Assembly (NCBI RefSeq): GCF_002086125.1
Contig: NZ_MVHG01000015.1
Coordinates: 1-64,000, forward strand
From: Mycobacterium arosiense ATCC BAA-1401 = DSM 45069
GTDB lineage: Bacteria > Actinomycetota > Actinomycetes > Mycobacteriales > Mycobacteriaceae
Direction of reading: 5' to 3'
Length of the DNA stretch: 64,000 bases
Shown: one piece after another, positions 39,517 to 48,523 of the stretch
Numbering within the stretch: the stretch's first letter is position 1
How the letters are laid out: every line of letters starts with the position of its first letter
The notes under the pieces: model-generated
What the model saw: the letters and a program-made list of their open reading frames with translations, nothing else
Told to the model about the DNA's origin: nothing
Databases searched by the model: none
Program-made: the position numbers and the translations under genes

Positions 39517-40632
39517 ATGGATCAGCTCTGGGTCAACCGCGCGGCCAGTAGCGAAGCCGCTGTCACGCAACGGCACCTGAAACGCCTCTGGGGGCTGCCC
39601 GCCACACAGCTCGGGGTGGTGGCCTGGCCGGCGACGCGGCGCGACCGCTGGTTCGGCACCTGGCACTACTGGTGGCAGGCCCATCTGCTGGACTGCCTGG
39701 TCGACGCCGAGGCGCGAGACCCGCAGCCGCACCGGCATACCGAGATCAACCGGCAGGTCCGCTCGCACCGGCTGCGTAACAACTTCTCGTGGATCAACAA
39801 CTACTACGACGACATGGCCTGGCTGGCGCTGGCGCTCGAACGTGCCGACCGGATCGCGGGCGTACGGCGCCGGCGATCCCTGCCCAAGCTCGCCGACCAA
39901 TTCGTCAAGGCCTGGGTGCCCGAGGACGGCGGCGGGATCCCGTGGCGCAAGTCCGACCAGTTCTTCAACGCCCCGGCCAACGGCCCGGCGGGGATCTTCC
40001 TCGCGCGCTACGGGGACCACCTGAAACGCGCTGAGCAGATGGCGGATTGGATCGACCAGACGTTGATCGACCCGGAGACGCACCTGGTGTTCGACGGCAT
40101 CAAAGCCGGTTCGCTGGTGCGCGCGCAGTACACCTACTGCCAGGGCGTGGTGCTCGGACTGGAAACCGAGCTGGCCGCCCGCACCGCCGTCGAGGTCAGG
40201 CAGCGCCACGCCGCCCGGGTGCACCGGCTGGTGGCGGCGGTGGACGAACACATGGCGCCGGCGGGCGTGCTGGCCGGGGCCGGCGGCGGGGACGGCGGCC
40301 TGTTCGCCGGGGTGACCGCCCGCTACCTGGCGTTGGTGGCCACCGCGCTGCCGGGCGAGTCGGCCGATGACGTGCTGGCCCGCGACACCGCCCGGCGGAT
40401 CGTGCTGGCCAGCGCGAAGTCGGCCTGGGACAACAGGCAGACGGTGGACGGACTGCCGGTGTTCGGCCCGTTCTGGGACCGCGACGCCCAGCTGCCCACG
40501 GCGAGCGGCAAGCAGGCGGAATTCGTCGAGGGCGCGGTGATGGCTTCCGAGGTCGCCGAACGAGACCTGTCGGTGCAGCTGTCGGGGTGGATGCTCATGG
40601 AGGCCGCCTGTAACGTCTCCGCCGAGTCGTAG
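39517..40632 (+). CDS. Glycoside hydrolase family 76-like protein (Rv0365c homologue)
   Basis: 371-aa (alpha/alpha)6-barrel protein of the GH76 alpha-1,6-mannanase type. The paired Asp of the family is visible in [18 protein letters not shown] near 91-108. [34 protein letters not shown] and [12 protein letters not shown] follow in family order. No signal peptide, so probably intracellular, where it may trim mannose-containing lipid or glycan intermediates. Confidence 0.8.
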   Translation: MDQLWVNRAASSEAAVTQRHLKRLWGLPATQLGVVAWPATRRDRWFGTWHYWWQAHLLDCLVDAEARDPQPHRHTEINRQVRSHRLRNNFSWINNYYDDMAWLALALERADRIAGVRRRRSLPKLADQFVKAWVPEDGGGIPWRKSDQFFNAPANGPAGIFLARYGDHLKRAEQMADWIDQTLIDPETHLVFDGIKAGSLVRAQYTYCQGVVLGLETELAARTAVEVRQRHAARVHRLVAAVDEHMAPAGVLAGAGGGDGGLFAGVTARYLALVATALPGESADDVLARDTARRIVLASAKSAWDNRQTVDGLPVFGPFWDRDAQLPTASGKQAEFVEGAVMASEVAERDLSVQLSGWMLMEAACNVSAES

Positions 40633-40646
40633 AACAGGAGCACTCT

Positions 40647-41999
40647 GTGAGCAACAAGGTCTACCAGGACGCAGAGTCGGCTCTGCATGGCCTGCTGAAG
40701 GACGGCATCACCATCGCCGCGGGCGGCTTCGGGCTGTGCGGCATTCCGGAGAAGCTGATCCAGGCTCTGGTCGACAGCGGCATCAAGGACCTCACCATCG
40801 TCGGAAACAACGCCGGCGTAGACGGTTTCGGCATGGGACTGCTGCTCAAGGGGCGTCAGGTGAAGAAGGTGATCGCCTCCTATGTGGGCGAGAACAAGGA
40901 ATTCGAGCGCCAGGTGCTGGCCGGTGAGCTGGACCTGGTGCTGACGCCGCAGGGCACGCTGGCGGAAAAGCTGCGCGCGGGCGGGGCGGGCATCCCCGGC
41001 TTCTACACCCGCACGGCGTTCGGCACCAACCTCGCCGAAGGCAAGGACACCAGGGTCTTCGACGGCACCGAATACGTTCTGGAAGAAGGCATTCGGGCCG
41101 ACGTCGCGATTGTCAAGGCGTGGAAGGGCGACACCGCCGGCAATCTCGTCTACCGCAAGACGGCGCGCAACTTCAACCCGATGATCGCCACCTGCGGCGC
41201 GATCACGGTGGCCGAGGTCGAAGAGCTGGTCGAGATCGGCGAGCTGGATCCAGACCAGGTCCACACCCCCGGCATCTACGTGGACCGCATCATCGAGGGC
41301 GCCGGCTACGAGAAGCGCATCGAGTTCCGCACCACCAGCGGCGGCGCCGCACGCAAGAGCGACAGCCCCCTTCGCGAGCGGATGGCCCAGCGCGCCGCCC
41401 AGGAACTGCGCGACGGCTTCTACGTGAACCTGGGCATCGGCATTCCGACGTTGGTGGCCAACTTCATTCCCGACGGGATAAAGGTGACCCTGCAATCGGA
41501 GAACGGCCTGCTCGGCATCGGGGCCTACCCAAGCGAGGACACCGTCGACCCCGACCTGATCAACGCGGGCAAACAGACCATCACCAGCCTGCCCGGCTCG
41601 AGCTTTTTCTCCAGCGCCGATTCGTTCGCGATGATCCGCGGCGGCCACATCGACCTTTCCATCCTGGGCGCGCTCGAGGTCGCCGAAAACGGCGACCTGG
41701 CCAACTGGATGGTGCCGGGCAAGATGGTCAAAGGCCCGGGCGGCGCAATGGATTTGGTGTCGGGTGTCAAGCGCGTGATCGTGCTGATGGATCACACCGC
41801 CAAGGACGGCACCCCCAAGATCCTCAGCCAGTGCACGCTGCCGCTCACCGGCAAGAACGTGGTCGACATGATCATCACCAACCTGTGCGTCTTCGACGTC
41901 GAACCGGGACAGGGGCTGGTGCTCACCGAATTGCAGCCCGGCGTGACGGTCGACGACGTCCGCGCCAAGACGGGCTGCGACTTCAAAGTCGCCCTCTGA
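40647..41999 (+). CDS. Fused two-domain 3-oxoacid CoA-transferase
   Basis: Moves CoA between succinyl-CoA and a 3-oxoacid such as acetoacetate in ketone-body or fatty-acid use. The 450-aa chain joins both subunits: the alpha half (1-230) has [16 protein letters not shown] and [14 protein letters not shown]; the beta half begins after a linker near 235 and carries [13 protein letters not shown] and the catalytic Glu in [11 protein letters not shown] near 285. M. tuberculosis uses separate scoA and scoB. AGGAG precedes the GTG start. Confidence 0.85.
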   Translation: MSNKVYQDAESALHGLLKDGITIAAGGFGLCGIPEKLIQALVDSGIKDLTIVGNNAGVDGFGMGLLLKGRQVKKVIASYVGENKEFERQVLAGELDLVLTPQGTLAEKLRAGGAGIPGFYTRTAFGTNLAEGKDTRVFDGTEYVLEEGIRADVAIVKAWKGDTAGNLVYRKTARNFNPMIATCGAITVAEVEELVEIGELDPDQVHTPGIYVDRIIEGAGYEKRIEFRTTSGGAARKSDSPLRERMAQRAAQELRDGFYVNLGIGIPTLVANFIPDGIKVTLQSENGLLGIGAYPSEDTVDPDLINAGKQTITSLPGSSFFSSADSFAMIRGGHIDLSILGALEVAENGDLANWMVPGKMVKGPGGAMDLVSGVKRVIVLMDHTAKDGTPKILSQCTLPLTGKNVVDMIITNLCVFDVEPGQGLVLTELQPGVTVDDVRAKTGCDFKVAL

Positions 42000-42006
42000 C
42001 CCCGTG

Positions 42007-42035
42007 CCGGCGGTGGCCGGCTACTCGGCCGCCGG
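42007..42035. terminator. Candidate hairpin between CoA transferase and dedA genes
   Basis: CCGGCGG and CCGCCGG form a 7-base stem around a 15-base loop where the two convergent genes end, partly inside the dedA 3' end. GC-rich and without a U-tract. Confidence 0.35.
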
Positions 42036-42713
42036 TAGCCGTTCGGGTTCCCGGTCCTCGGTGCTCGGCGCCTGCCGCCGTCGCCGATAGCCGCGCGCCG
42101 CGGCGATGAACGCCGGCGTCAGCGAGACGACCAGGATGGCCAGCAGAATCTTCTGCAGGTTGTGGTGCACGAACGGCACGTTGCCCAAGAAGTAGCCGGC
42201 CAGCGTCACGCCACCGCCCCAGAGGATGCCGCCGACGATGTCGAAACCCAAAAACACCGGGTAGCGCATATAGGACACCCCGGCGACCACCGGTGTGAAG
42301 GTCCGGATGAACGGCGCGAACCGGGCCAGGATGATCGCCCAGGGCCCGTACTTCTCGAAGAACGCGTGCGACTCGGTCACGTGGTGCTTCTTGAAAAACC
42401 GCGAGTCTTCCTTTTTGAACAGCGCCGGGCCGATGCGCCGGCCGATGAAATACCCGGTCTGGTCGCCCAGGATCGCCACGGTGGCCACGGCGGGAGCCAG
42501 CACCCAGATGCTGGCCGGCGGACTGGGGTGCGCGGCCAGCAGGCCGCCGGTGAACAGCAGCGACTCGCCCGGCAGCAGCGGAAACAGCAGCCCGGTCTCG
42601 ACGAAGACGATGATCAGGATGCCGGGCAGCACCGCCGACCCGAAGACGCCGTTGGCGCCCAACCAATACATGGGGTCGAAGATGTCGGGCAGGGCCGTCA
42701 CGGCGGTGCTCAT
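42021..42713 (-). CDS. DedA-family membrane protein (Rv0364 homologue)
   Basis: 230-aa SNARE-associated/DedA protein, a family linked to phospholipid scrambling and membrane homeostasis. Typical features: FVETGLLFPLLPGESLLF near 36-53, GYFIGRRIGPALF, and FAPFIRTFTPVVAGVSYM with the conserved Arg residues; about five membrane segments and a basic tail. ATG at 42713 is preferred to GTG at 42719. Divergent from the fba fragment, as in M. tuberculosis. Confidence 0.88.
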   Translation of the reverse strand: MSTAVTALPDIFDPMYWLGANGVFGSAVLPGILIIVFVETGLLFPLLPGESLLFTGGLLAAHPSPPASIWVLAPAVATVAILGDQTGYFIGRRIGPALFKKEDSRFFKKHHVTESHAFFEKYGPWAIILARFAPFIRTFTPVVAGVSYMRYPVFLGFDIVGGILWGGGVTLAGYFLGNVPFVHHNLQKILLAILVVSLTPAFIAAARGYRRRRQAPSTEDREPERLPAAE

Positions 42714-42798
42714 GATCACTCAACATACCGGCTTCGGGGTGAGCCCTTGACCATCCTGGACGATACTGAGGGCACCCGGCCGCAGCAGAGGAGTCGCC

Positions 42799-43362
42799 AT
42801 GCCCATCGCCACGCCCGAGGTCTACGCCGAGATGCTGGGACGCGCCAAGGACCATGCGTATGCCTTCCCGGCGATCAACTGCACGTCATCGGAGACGGTG
42901 AACGCGGCCCTTAAGGGCTTCGCCGACGCCGGCAGCGACGGGATCATCCAATTCTCTACCGGCGGTGCGGAATTCGCGTCGGGGCTGGGTGTCAAGGACA
43001 TGGTCGCCGGTGCGGTGGCGCTGGCCGAGTTCACCCGTCGCATTGCCGACAGATACCCGATCAACGTTGCGCTGCACACCGACCACTGCCCCAAGGACAA
43101 GCTGGACACCTATGTCCGCCCGCTGCTGGCCATCTCGGCCGAACGGGTCGCGGCGGGCCGAGACCCGCTGTTCGGGTCCCACATGTGGGACGGCTCGGCC
43201 GTGCCGATCGACGAGAACCTGGTGATCGCGCGGGAACTGCTCAAGGAGGCCGCGGCCGCAAAGATCATCCTCGAGATCGAGATCGGCGTGGTGGGCGGCG
43301 AAGAGGACGGCGTCGTGGGCGAGATCAACGACAAGCTCTACACCACGCCGAGCCGGAGCTAG
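42799..43362 (+). pseudogene. fba: Class II fructose-bisphosphate aldolase, truncated after codon ~184
   Basis: The N-terminal half matches M. tuberculosis Fba (Rv0363c, 344 aa) closely: AFPAINCTSSETVNAAL, FSTGGAEFASGLG, ALHTDHCPKDK with catalytic Asp95 and zinc ligand His96, and LEIEIGVVGGEEDGV. After NDKLYTTP the match stops; SRS and TAG follow. The zinc ligands near His212 and His252 and the phosphate-binding GGSG loop are missing, so this copy cannot be active. The stop shares CTAG with the stop of the convergent Rv0361 homologue. mgtE, which lies between them in M. tuberculosis, is absent. This is a roughly 2-kb deletion or an assembly collapse. Confidence 0.85.
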
Positions 43363-44231
43363 CCGCTGGCGGACTGGCAGATCTTCCACTGGTCGTCGCG
43401 GTACTGCAGATCCAGGCTGCGGGTGGAGCGCAGCTGCGGGTCATACGCCATGAACGTGGTGACGTTCGCCTCGGCGTGCTGGCCGTTGACCACGACCTGG
43501 TCGATGCTGGCGATCACCGGATACTGCTTGGCCGCCGACACCCGCCGGTAGGTCTCGTCCCACGCGTGCTCGTCGTAGTCGGCGTAGCCGTCGCGGGTGG
43601 TGCCGCAGGTGATGGTGCGCAGCGTGGTCAGGTCACCGCGCTGGATGGCGGTGTCGAAGTCGGCAATGGTGTGGCGAACCTGGTCTTCCTGCGAGACGCC
43701 GGCGTGCTTGCCGCGGGTGAGCAGCACCGTGCCCAGGATCGCGATCGCCACCAGCGCCAGCACGATCACCACCAGCGCCAGTATCCAGCCCCAGTTGAAC
43801 TGCCGGGAGGTGCGCAGCTTACTGCCGAACCGGGGTGGAATCGATTGCGGGACTGCCGCTTTGGGTGGAGCGCCGAACTGCGCGGTGGCGTCGGACCCGG
43901 GCGGCGTCGCGAACGCCTCGGTGGCGGGTTCGGCGGTGGTGTTGATGATCGTGGTCTCTTTGGCGTCGAAACCGGGCGCGGTGAAGCGACGTTTGCGCTG
44001 CGGTCCACTCGGCATCTCTTGGGGGCCGCTCTGCGGGTCGGGCCTGTTGATCACCACGGTCTCGGTCTCGGAGTCGTTGGGGACCATGGGGACGCTCTCG
44101 GTGGCGTCTTCTCCGGTTTCGGAGCCGGACTCGGCCCCCCATTCGTCGCTCGATTCGGTGCGAGATTCGCGTGGGTCGAACCCAGGCCGTTTCGCCGCGC
44201 CGCCGCGGTCGGGTTCGGATGGGTTGGGCAT
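43359..44231 (-). CDS. Membrane protein with disordered N-terminus and extracytoplasmic domain (Rv0361 homologue)
   Basis: 290 aa from ATG at 44231. An Asp/Glu/Pro-rich cytoplasmic region of about 145 residues precedes one membrane helix (WGWILALVVIVLALVAIAIL). An external NTF2-like domain follows: VRHTIADFDTAIQRGDLTTL, RTITCGTTRDGYADYDEHAW, then ATTFM-type strands, ending in WKICQSASG. The two Cys may pair. Similar domains occur in mycobacterial Mce-associated and DUF4878-like proteins. Function unknown. Confidence 0.8.
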   Translation of the reverse strand: MPNPSEPDRGGAAKRPGFDPRESRTESSDEWGAESGSETGEDATESVPMVPNDSETETVVINRPDPQSGPQEMPSGPQRKRRFTAPGFDAKETTIINTTAEPATEAFATPPGSDATAQFGAPPKAAVPQSIPPRFGSKLRTSRQFNWGWILALVVIVLALVAIAILGTVLLTRGKHAGVSQEDQVRHTIADFDTAIQRGDLTTLRTITCGTTRDGYADYDEHAWDETYRRVSAAKQYPVIASIDQVVVNGQHAEANVTTFMAYDPQLRSTRSLDLQYRDDQWKICQSASG

Positions 44232-44351
44232 GAGTACTACTGTCCTCCCGCTTCGTGGGGTAGTTGCAGAGCTTAGCGACCGAGTACCCGGCTCGCGGCG
44301 ATGGCAGAGGTGCGTCACGGGGGCAAAGCGAGCGATCTGCAGAATAGAGCC

Positions 44352-44765
44352 ATGACGCCGATGGGAGATCTTCTAGGGCCCGACCCCATTCTGCTGCCCG
44401 GAGATACCGATGCCGAAGCGGAGCTGCTTGCCGGTGAAAAGCCGGGCATCGTCGCCGCCGCGCATCCGACCGCATCGGTGGCCTGGGCGGCCCTGGCCGA
44501 GCAGGCGCTGGCCGACGACGAGGCCATCACCGCCTACGCCTACGCCCGCACCGGGTACCACCGCGGCCTGGACCAACTGCGCAGAAACGGCTGGAAGGGC
44601 TTCGGCCCGGTGCCCTATTCGCACGAACCCAACCGCGGCTTCCTGCGGTGTGTGGCGGCGCTGGCGCGCGCCGCCGACACCATCGGCGAAGCCGACGAGT
44701 ACTCGCGCTGCCTAGAACTGCTCGACGATTGCGACCCGCAGGCGCGCGCGGCGCTGGGGCTCTGA
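44352..44765 (+). CDS. DUF3151 protein (Rv0360c homologue)
   Basis: 137-aa soluble actinobacterial protein: MGDLLGPDPILLPGDTDAEA at the start, WAALAEQALADDEAITAYAY, then a helical TPR-like part with GYHRGLDQLRRNGWKGFGPV and CLELLDDCDP. Family function unknown. Divergent from the Rv0361 homologue, with starts about 120 bases apart. Confidence 0.82.
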   Translation: MTPMGDLLGPDPILLPGDTDAEAELLAGEKPGIVAAAHPTASVAWAALAEQALADDEAITAYAYARTGYHRGLDQLRRNGWKGFGPVPYSHEPNRGFLRCVAALARAADTIGEADEYSRCLELLDDCDPQARAALGL

Positions 44766-44780
44766 CGCCCTAAAGACGCC

Positions 44781-45677
44781 CTAAAAGCTGTCCGAACAAT
44801 CGCTGTCGTCGGGGCAGTCGATCTGCACGGTGGCGTGCTCGAGCCCGCGTGCCGACAGCACCGCGCGCGCGTCGTGCAGCACCCGGGTGGAGTCGCCCGC
44901 GCTGATCAAATGTGCGGTGCACATGTCCTTGCCGGGGGACAGCGTCCACACGTGCAGGTCGTGCACGTCGATCACGCCGTCGACGGCCACGAGCGCGGCG
45001 CGCAGTTCCTCGACGTCGATGTTCCTCGGCGACGATTCGGAGAGGATCCGCAGCGCGTCGCGGGCCAGCGAGACGGCCCGGGGCAGCACCCACAACGCGA
45101 CCAGGACGGCCACCACCACGTCGGCGTACGGCCAGTGCGTCGTTACCGTCACCACGCCGGCGATCAGCACGCCCAGGCTGCCCACGGTGTCGGCGACGAC
45201 CTCCATGTAGGCGCCCCTGACGGCCAGGCTGCCCGACGAGTGCGAACGCAACAACAGCGCGACGACGAAGTTGGCGGCCAGCCCGGCCAGCGCGACCACG
45301 ATCATCGGCACGCCGGGGACGGCGGGAGCCTCGCTGAGCCGCCGGATGGCCTCGTAGAGGATGAACAGCGCGATGCCGACCAGCAGCGCCGCGTTGGCGA
45401 CGGCGGTGAACACCTCGGCGCGATGCCAGCCGTAGGTGCGGGCGGGCGACGAGCTGCCGCGGCGGGCCAGCGTGACGGCGGCCAGCCCCATGAACACGGC
45501 GACGACGTCGGTCAGCATGTGGCCGGCGTCGGCCAGCAGCGCGATCGAGTTGATCAGCAACGAGGTGGCCAGCTCCACCACGAAGAACGCCGTCAGCATC
45601 GCTGCGGCCATGATCATGCGCGGAATCAGCGCAGCGTCGTCCGTGTCGGCGGGGGTGTGGTTGTGGCCTGCGCCCAT
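44781..45677 (-). CDS. Cation diffusion facilitator (zinc/cobalt exporter)
   Basis: 298-aa CDF transporter exporting Zn2+ or related divalent metals for protons. Six membrane segments; the metal sites are visible as ALLADAGHMLTD (HxxxD, TM2) and YMEVVADTVGSLGV (TM5). The C-terminal ferredoxin-like domain contains VHDLHVWTLSPGKDMCTAHL, with further Cys/Asp in DCPDDSDC at the end. ATG at 45677 gives MGAGHNH. A perfect palindrome lies nine bases upstream and probably binds a metal-sensing repressor. Confidence 0.88.
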   Translation of the reverse strand: MGAGHNHTPADTDDAALIPRMIMAAAMLTAFFVVELATSLLINSIALLADAGHMLTDVVAVFMGLAAVTLARRGSSSPARTYGWHRAEVFTAVANAALLVGIALFILYEAIRRLSEAPAVPGVPMIVVALAGLAANFVVALLLRSHSSGSLAVRGAYMEVVADTVGSLGVLIAGVVTVTTHWPYADVVVAVLVALWVLPRAVSLARDALRILSESSPRNIDVEELRAALVAVDGVIDVHDLHVWTLSPGKDMCTAHLISAGDSTRVLHDARAVLSARGLEHATVQIDCPDDSDCSDSF

Positions 45678-45685
45678 GGCCGGAA

Positions 45686-45709
45686 ATATATGCACATTAA
45701 CGCATATAT
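45686..45709. promoter_or_regulatory. Palindromic operator upstream of the CDF gene
   Basis: ATATATGC, eight bases, then GCATATAT: a perfect 8-base dyad in a 40-base gap, strongly AT-rich against a GC-rich background, ending nine bases before the CDF start. Imperfect 12-2-12-like AT-rich dyads of this form are typical ArsR/SmtB metal-sensor operators. The repressor is not encoded nearby. Confidence 0.6.
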
Positions 45710-45717
45710 GGCAAGGG

Positions 45718-46500
45718 TCAGAACCAGCGGCCCCAGAACCGGGCCAGCGCGTTGCCCCAGCCCACCAGCACGCCCGGCACACCGGACAGGTCGAACAGTG
45801 ACAGCACGAGCCCGAAGAACCACTGGTTGAGCACCGGGGCCAGCAGCAAGAACAGCAGGATGACGAAACCCCACTGCCTGGCCGGCGCCAGCGCGCGCTG
45901 GGTCTCGCGGCTCAGGTGCGGTTCCAGAGCGTCGTATCCGTCCAGGCCCGGGATGGGCAGCAGGTTGAGCAGCACGGCGGTGAGCTGAAGAAACGCAAGG
46001 AAGGCCACCCCGGACCACAACACCACGTGCGGCGGGTCGAAGAACAATCGCGTCACGATCAGCAGCAGCACCGCCAGGGCGAGGTTGGCCGCCGGGCCCG
46101 CGAGGCTGACCAGCGTGCGCCGGGCGGGCGTCATGAACCAGGTCCGCACGTAGACCGCCGCGCCGGGCAGGCCGATCCCGCCCAGCACGATGATCACCAT
46201 CGGCAGCACCAGCGACAGCGCCGGATGACTGTAGCGGCGCGGATCCAGCGTCAGATACCCGCGCACGGCGGCGTCGTGGTCGCCGAACCGCCACGCCGTC
46301 ACCGCGTGCCCGAATTCGTGCAGGCACAGCGACACCAGCCAGCCGGCGATCACAAAGATGAAGACCCCGGCGTAGGCCAGTGGCCGCGGGCTGGCGCCGG
46401 CCGACCAGGCCAGCGCGCCGCCGCCGGCGGTCAAGCCGAGCAGGCCCAAAAAGATCGGGCTGGGCCGTAGCGATTCGTGCTGGGAGGCAGGGAAGCTCAC
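45718..46500 (-). CDS. Site-2 protease family (M50) membrane protein (Rv0359 homologue)
   Basis: 260-aa intramembrane zinc metalloprotease-like protein. The zinc site HExxH appears as SLCLHEFGHAVTAWRFG near 57-73, and the third ligand region is LLNLLPIPGLDGYDALEPH (NxxPxxxLDG) near 175. About six membrane segments. It lacks a PDZ domain, so it belongs to the minimal S2P group of unknown substrates. On the same strand as, and 41 bases before, the CDF gene. Confidence 0.85.
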   Translation of the reverse strand: MSFPASQHESLRPSPIFLGLLGLTAGGGALAWSAGASPRPLAYAGVFIFVIAGWLVSLCLHEFGHAVTAWRFGDHDAAVRGYLTLDPRRYSHPALSLVLPMVIIVLGGIGLPGAAVYVRTWFMTPARRTLVSLAGPAANLALAVLLLIVTRLFFDPPHVVLWSGVAFLAFLQLTAVLLNLLPIPGLDGYDALEPHLSRETQRALAPARQWGFVILLFLLLAPVLNQWFFGLVLSLFDLSGVPGVLVGWGNALARFWGRWF

Positions 46501-46509
46501 CGATCGAAA

Positions 46510-47217
46510 CTAGCGGACCAGTAGCCAGCCTTCGATGTGGCGGTAGAAGGCCGACCGCCGCGCGGTGCGGGGCGCGGGGACACCGTCGCGCAGCACGGCG
46601 ACGCCCGTGCTGCCCAGCTGGGCCGCGCGGCCGGTGACCCAGCTGCGCCACAGCCGGCGGAGCCCGCGGCCGTCGACCGTCGCCCGCAGCCCCGGCATCG
46701 CCGGCGTCGGCTCGATCCGCACCCCGGCGACGTCGCCGTCGAACAGCGTCGTGTCGTCGACCACCGCCTCGCCATGGATGGACCGTGCGTCATCCGGCGG
46801 CACCCAGGCGGCCCGGCCGACGATCACCGCTCCGGTCTCGTCGCGGATCAGCGGCACCCGCCGCGCCGAACCACGCCCGGCCCGCCGCGCCGCCCGGCTC
46901 CCGGCCGGCAGGCGATAGATCCGGGTTGCCCGGGTGCGCCGGCGCGGCACGTAGGCCACCTCGATGTCGAGTCGCTCGGCCCGCAGCAGCCGGGTCAGCA
47001 CCGCGGCCAGCTCGGCGTCGTCGCCCAGCACGACCAACCGCCGATACGGGCCGATGGCGGCGTCGATGTCGGCTTCGCTGACGACGCGGTGGGCGCGCAT
47101 GCCCTGCAACGGTCGGTAGTTGGGCCGCTGGTTGAACACAAGGACCGCGACGGCTCGATCTCCTTGTGTCACAGTCCGTCCAATCAAGCAGTGTCCAATG
47201 TCGTTGTCTGCCAACAT
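46510..47217 (-). CDS. Conserved hypothetical protein (Rv0358 homologue)
   Basis: About 235 aa from ATG at 47217; the frame is open to 47259 and other starts (GTG at 47172) are possible. VAVLVFNQRPNYRPLQGM then RRLVVLGDDAELAAVLTRLL near 60-80 recall the nucleotide-binding half of diacylglycerol-kinase-like folds, but the GGDGT motif is not intact (LGDDA). Arg-rich middle; ends in FYRHIEGWLLVR. Position next to the M50 gene matches Rv0358-Rv0359. Function unknown. Confidence 0.65.
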   Translation of the reverse strand: MLADNDIGHCLIGRTVTQGDRAVAVLVFNQRPNYRPLQGMRAHRVVSEADIDAAIGPYRRLVVLGDDAELAAVLTRLLRAERLDIEVAYVPRRRTRATRIYRLPAGSRAARRAGRGSARRVPLIRDETGAVIVGRAAWVPPDDARSIHGEAVVDDTTLFDGDVAGVRIEPTPAMPGLRATVDGRGLRRLWRSWVTGRAAQLGSTGVAVLRDGVPAPRTARRSAFYRHIEGWLLVR

Positions 47218-47309
47218 CTCCGGCCAGATACGCTCCGCGACGCCGAAACAGCTCGCCATAACGACACGGTCACAACATGGTGTCGACTACGAAAGTTGTT
47301 GCAACGCTG

Positions 47310-47324
47310 CCGGTAAACAACCGG
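47310..47324. promoter_or_regulatory. Inverted repeat in the divergent promoter region
   Basis: CCGGT-AAACA-ACCGG is a perfect 5-base dyad between the Rv0358 homologue and the divergent secreted phosphatase-like gene. It may be an operator for either. Seen directly; function inferred from position only. Confidence 0.25.
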
Positions 47325-47475
47325 ATACTTTACTCCTGCCACAGGGCCGACGTTGCGCGGAATCCCGCCACGAGTGGTTAACGGAACGGAGAACTACCAT
47401 TCGCCGATTTACCGTCGTCTTGTCAACCGCGCGAATTGGATCGGTCGCGGCGGCTGCCGGCCCTACCCGCTTCCG

Positions 47476-48417
47476 GTGCTGACCAGGCAGCTCTGCCGCA
47501 TCGGCGCTGGGTGGCTTTCGATTGTGCTGCTGTGCAGTGGATCTGGGACAGCCTCGGCCGACGAATCGATCGTGATCGACTTGGTGCGGCACGGCCAGTC
47601 GACAGCCAATGCGGCGGCCCTGATCGACACGGCGCCGCCCGGAACGTCACTCACCGCGCTCGGTCAGCAACAGGCTCAGACCGTCGCCGGCGTCCTCGCG
47701 GCCAACGGCCCGGTCGCCGCCATCTTCGCGTCGCAGTTGATCAGGACGCAGCAGACCGCGGCGCCGCTGGCTTCCGCGCTGGGCATGAATGTGCAGGCGT
47801 TGTCGGGGCTCAACGAGATCGACGCCGGCGCCTTCAACGGCCAGCCGCAGGTCAGCCTCGCCGGGCTCGCCTACCTGCTGGCCCCGGTCGCGTGGCTGCT
47901 CGGGTTGCGGATCGTGCCGATGCTGGCGCCCGGATCCACCGACTCCAACGGTTTCGAGTTCCGCAGGCGTTTCAACGGCGCGCTCCAAACCGTGTACGGG
48001 AATGCCGCGGCCAACGCGGGTGGCTTCAATGGCGTGCTCCAGACGATGTACGCGGGTGCGGTCGCCAACCCGGTCCCCGCCGCCAACGGCAGGATCACCG
48101 AGGTCGCGTTCTCCAGCGAATTCGCCATCGGCGTCGGCACGATGATGAGCGTCAAGAACCCCGATCCGTTGCTCCTGCTTTTCGATCCGCTGCCCAACAC
48201 GGGCATCGTCGTAATTCAGGGCAGCCCCCACGACGGATGGACGCTGGTCAGCTGGAACGGCAAACCGGTGCACCCGGGTTGGTCGGCGGCGAGGAACGGT
48301 CGTGGCGCCAACGGCCTGTGCCTGATGTTGGATGCGTCGACCAGGACCGGCGTGTGCGCGACCAAACCGCCCGCGTCGGCAAGTGCTCCGGTCGCGGCGT
48401 CTCCTGGCTTAAGCTGA
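47476..48417 (+). CDS. Secreted histidine-phosphatase-like protein lacking the second catalytic His
   Basis: 313 aa from GTG at 47476 with a signal peptide ending TASADE (cleavage near 28). The first phosphatase motif is intact: IDLVRHGQSTANAA with phospho-accepting His39. SQLIRTQQTAAPLASALGM and LNEIDAGAFNG are typical of the family. The second motif, usually AFSHGGAIM, here reads AFSSEFAIGVGTMM near 211-224, so the proton-donor-side His is replaced. A Pro/Ala-rich tail follows. Upstream in-frame starts exist but lack conservation. Activity is doubtful. Confidence 0.7.
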   Translation: MLTRQLCRIGAGWLSIVLLCSGSGTASADESIVIDLVRHGQSTANAAALIDTAPPGTSLTALGQQQAQTVAGVLAANGPVAAIFASQLIRTQQTAAPLASALGMNVQALSGLNEIDAGAFNGQPQVSLAGLAYLLAPVAWLLGLRIVPMLAPGSTDSNGFEFRRRFNGALQTVYGNAAANAGGFNGVLQTMYAGAVANPVPAANGRITEVAFSSEFAIGVGTMMSVKNPDPLLLLFDPLPNTGIVVIQGSPHDGWTLVSWNGKPVHPGWSAARNGRGANGLCLMLDASTRTGVCATKPPASASAPVAASPGLS

Positions 48418-48523
48418 TTTGCCCGGCTCCACAGCCGGCCACCGGCGACCCGCGCGGTCGCCAGGCTAGGGTGGGTCACCGGCTGGACCACAATACGCAG
48501 GCGAGATCAGGTGGGAGCGTGTC

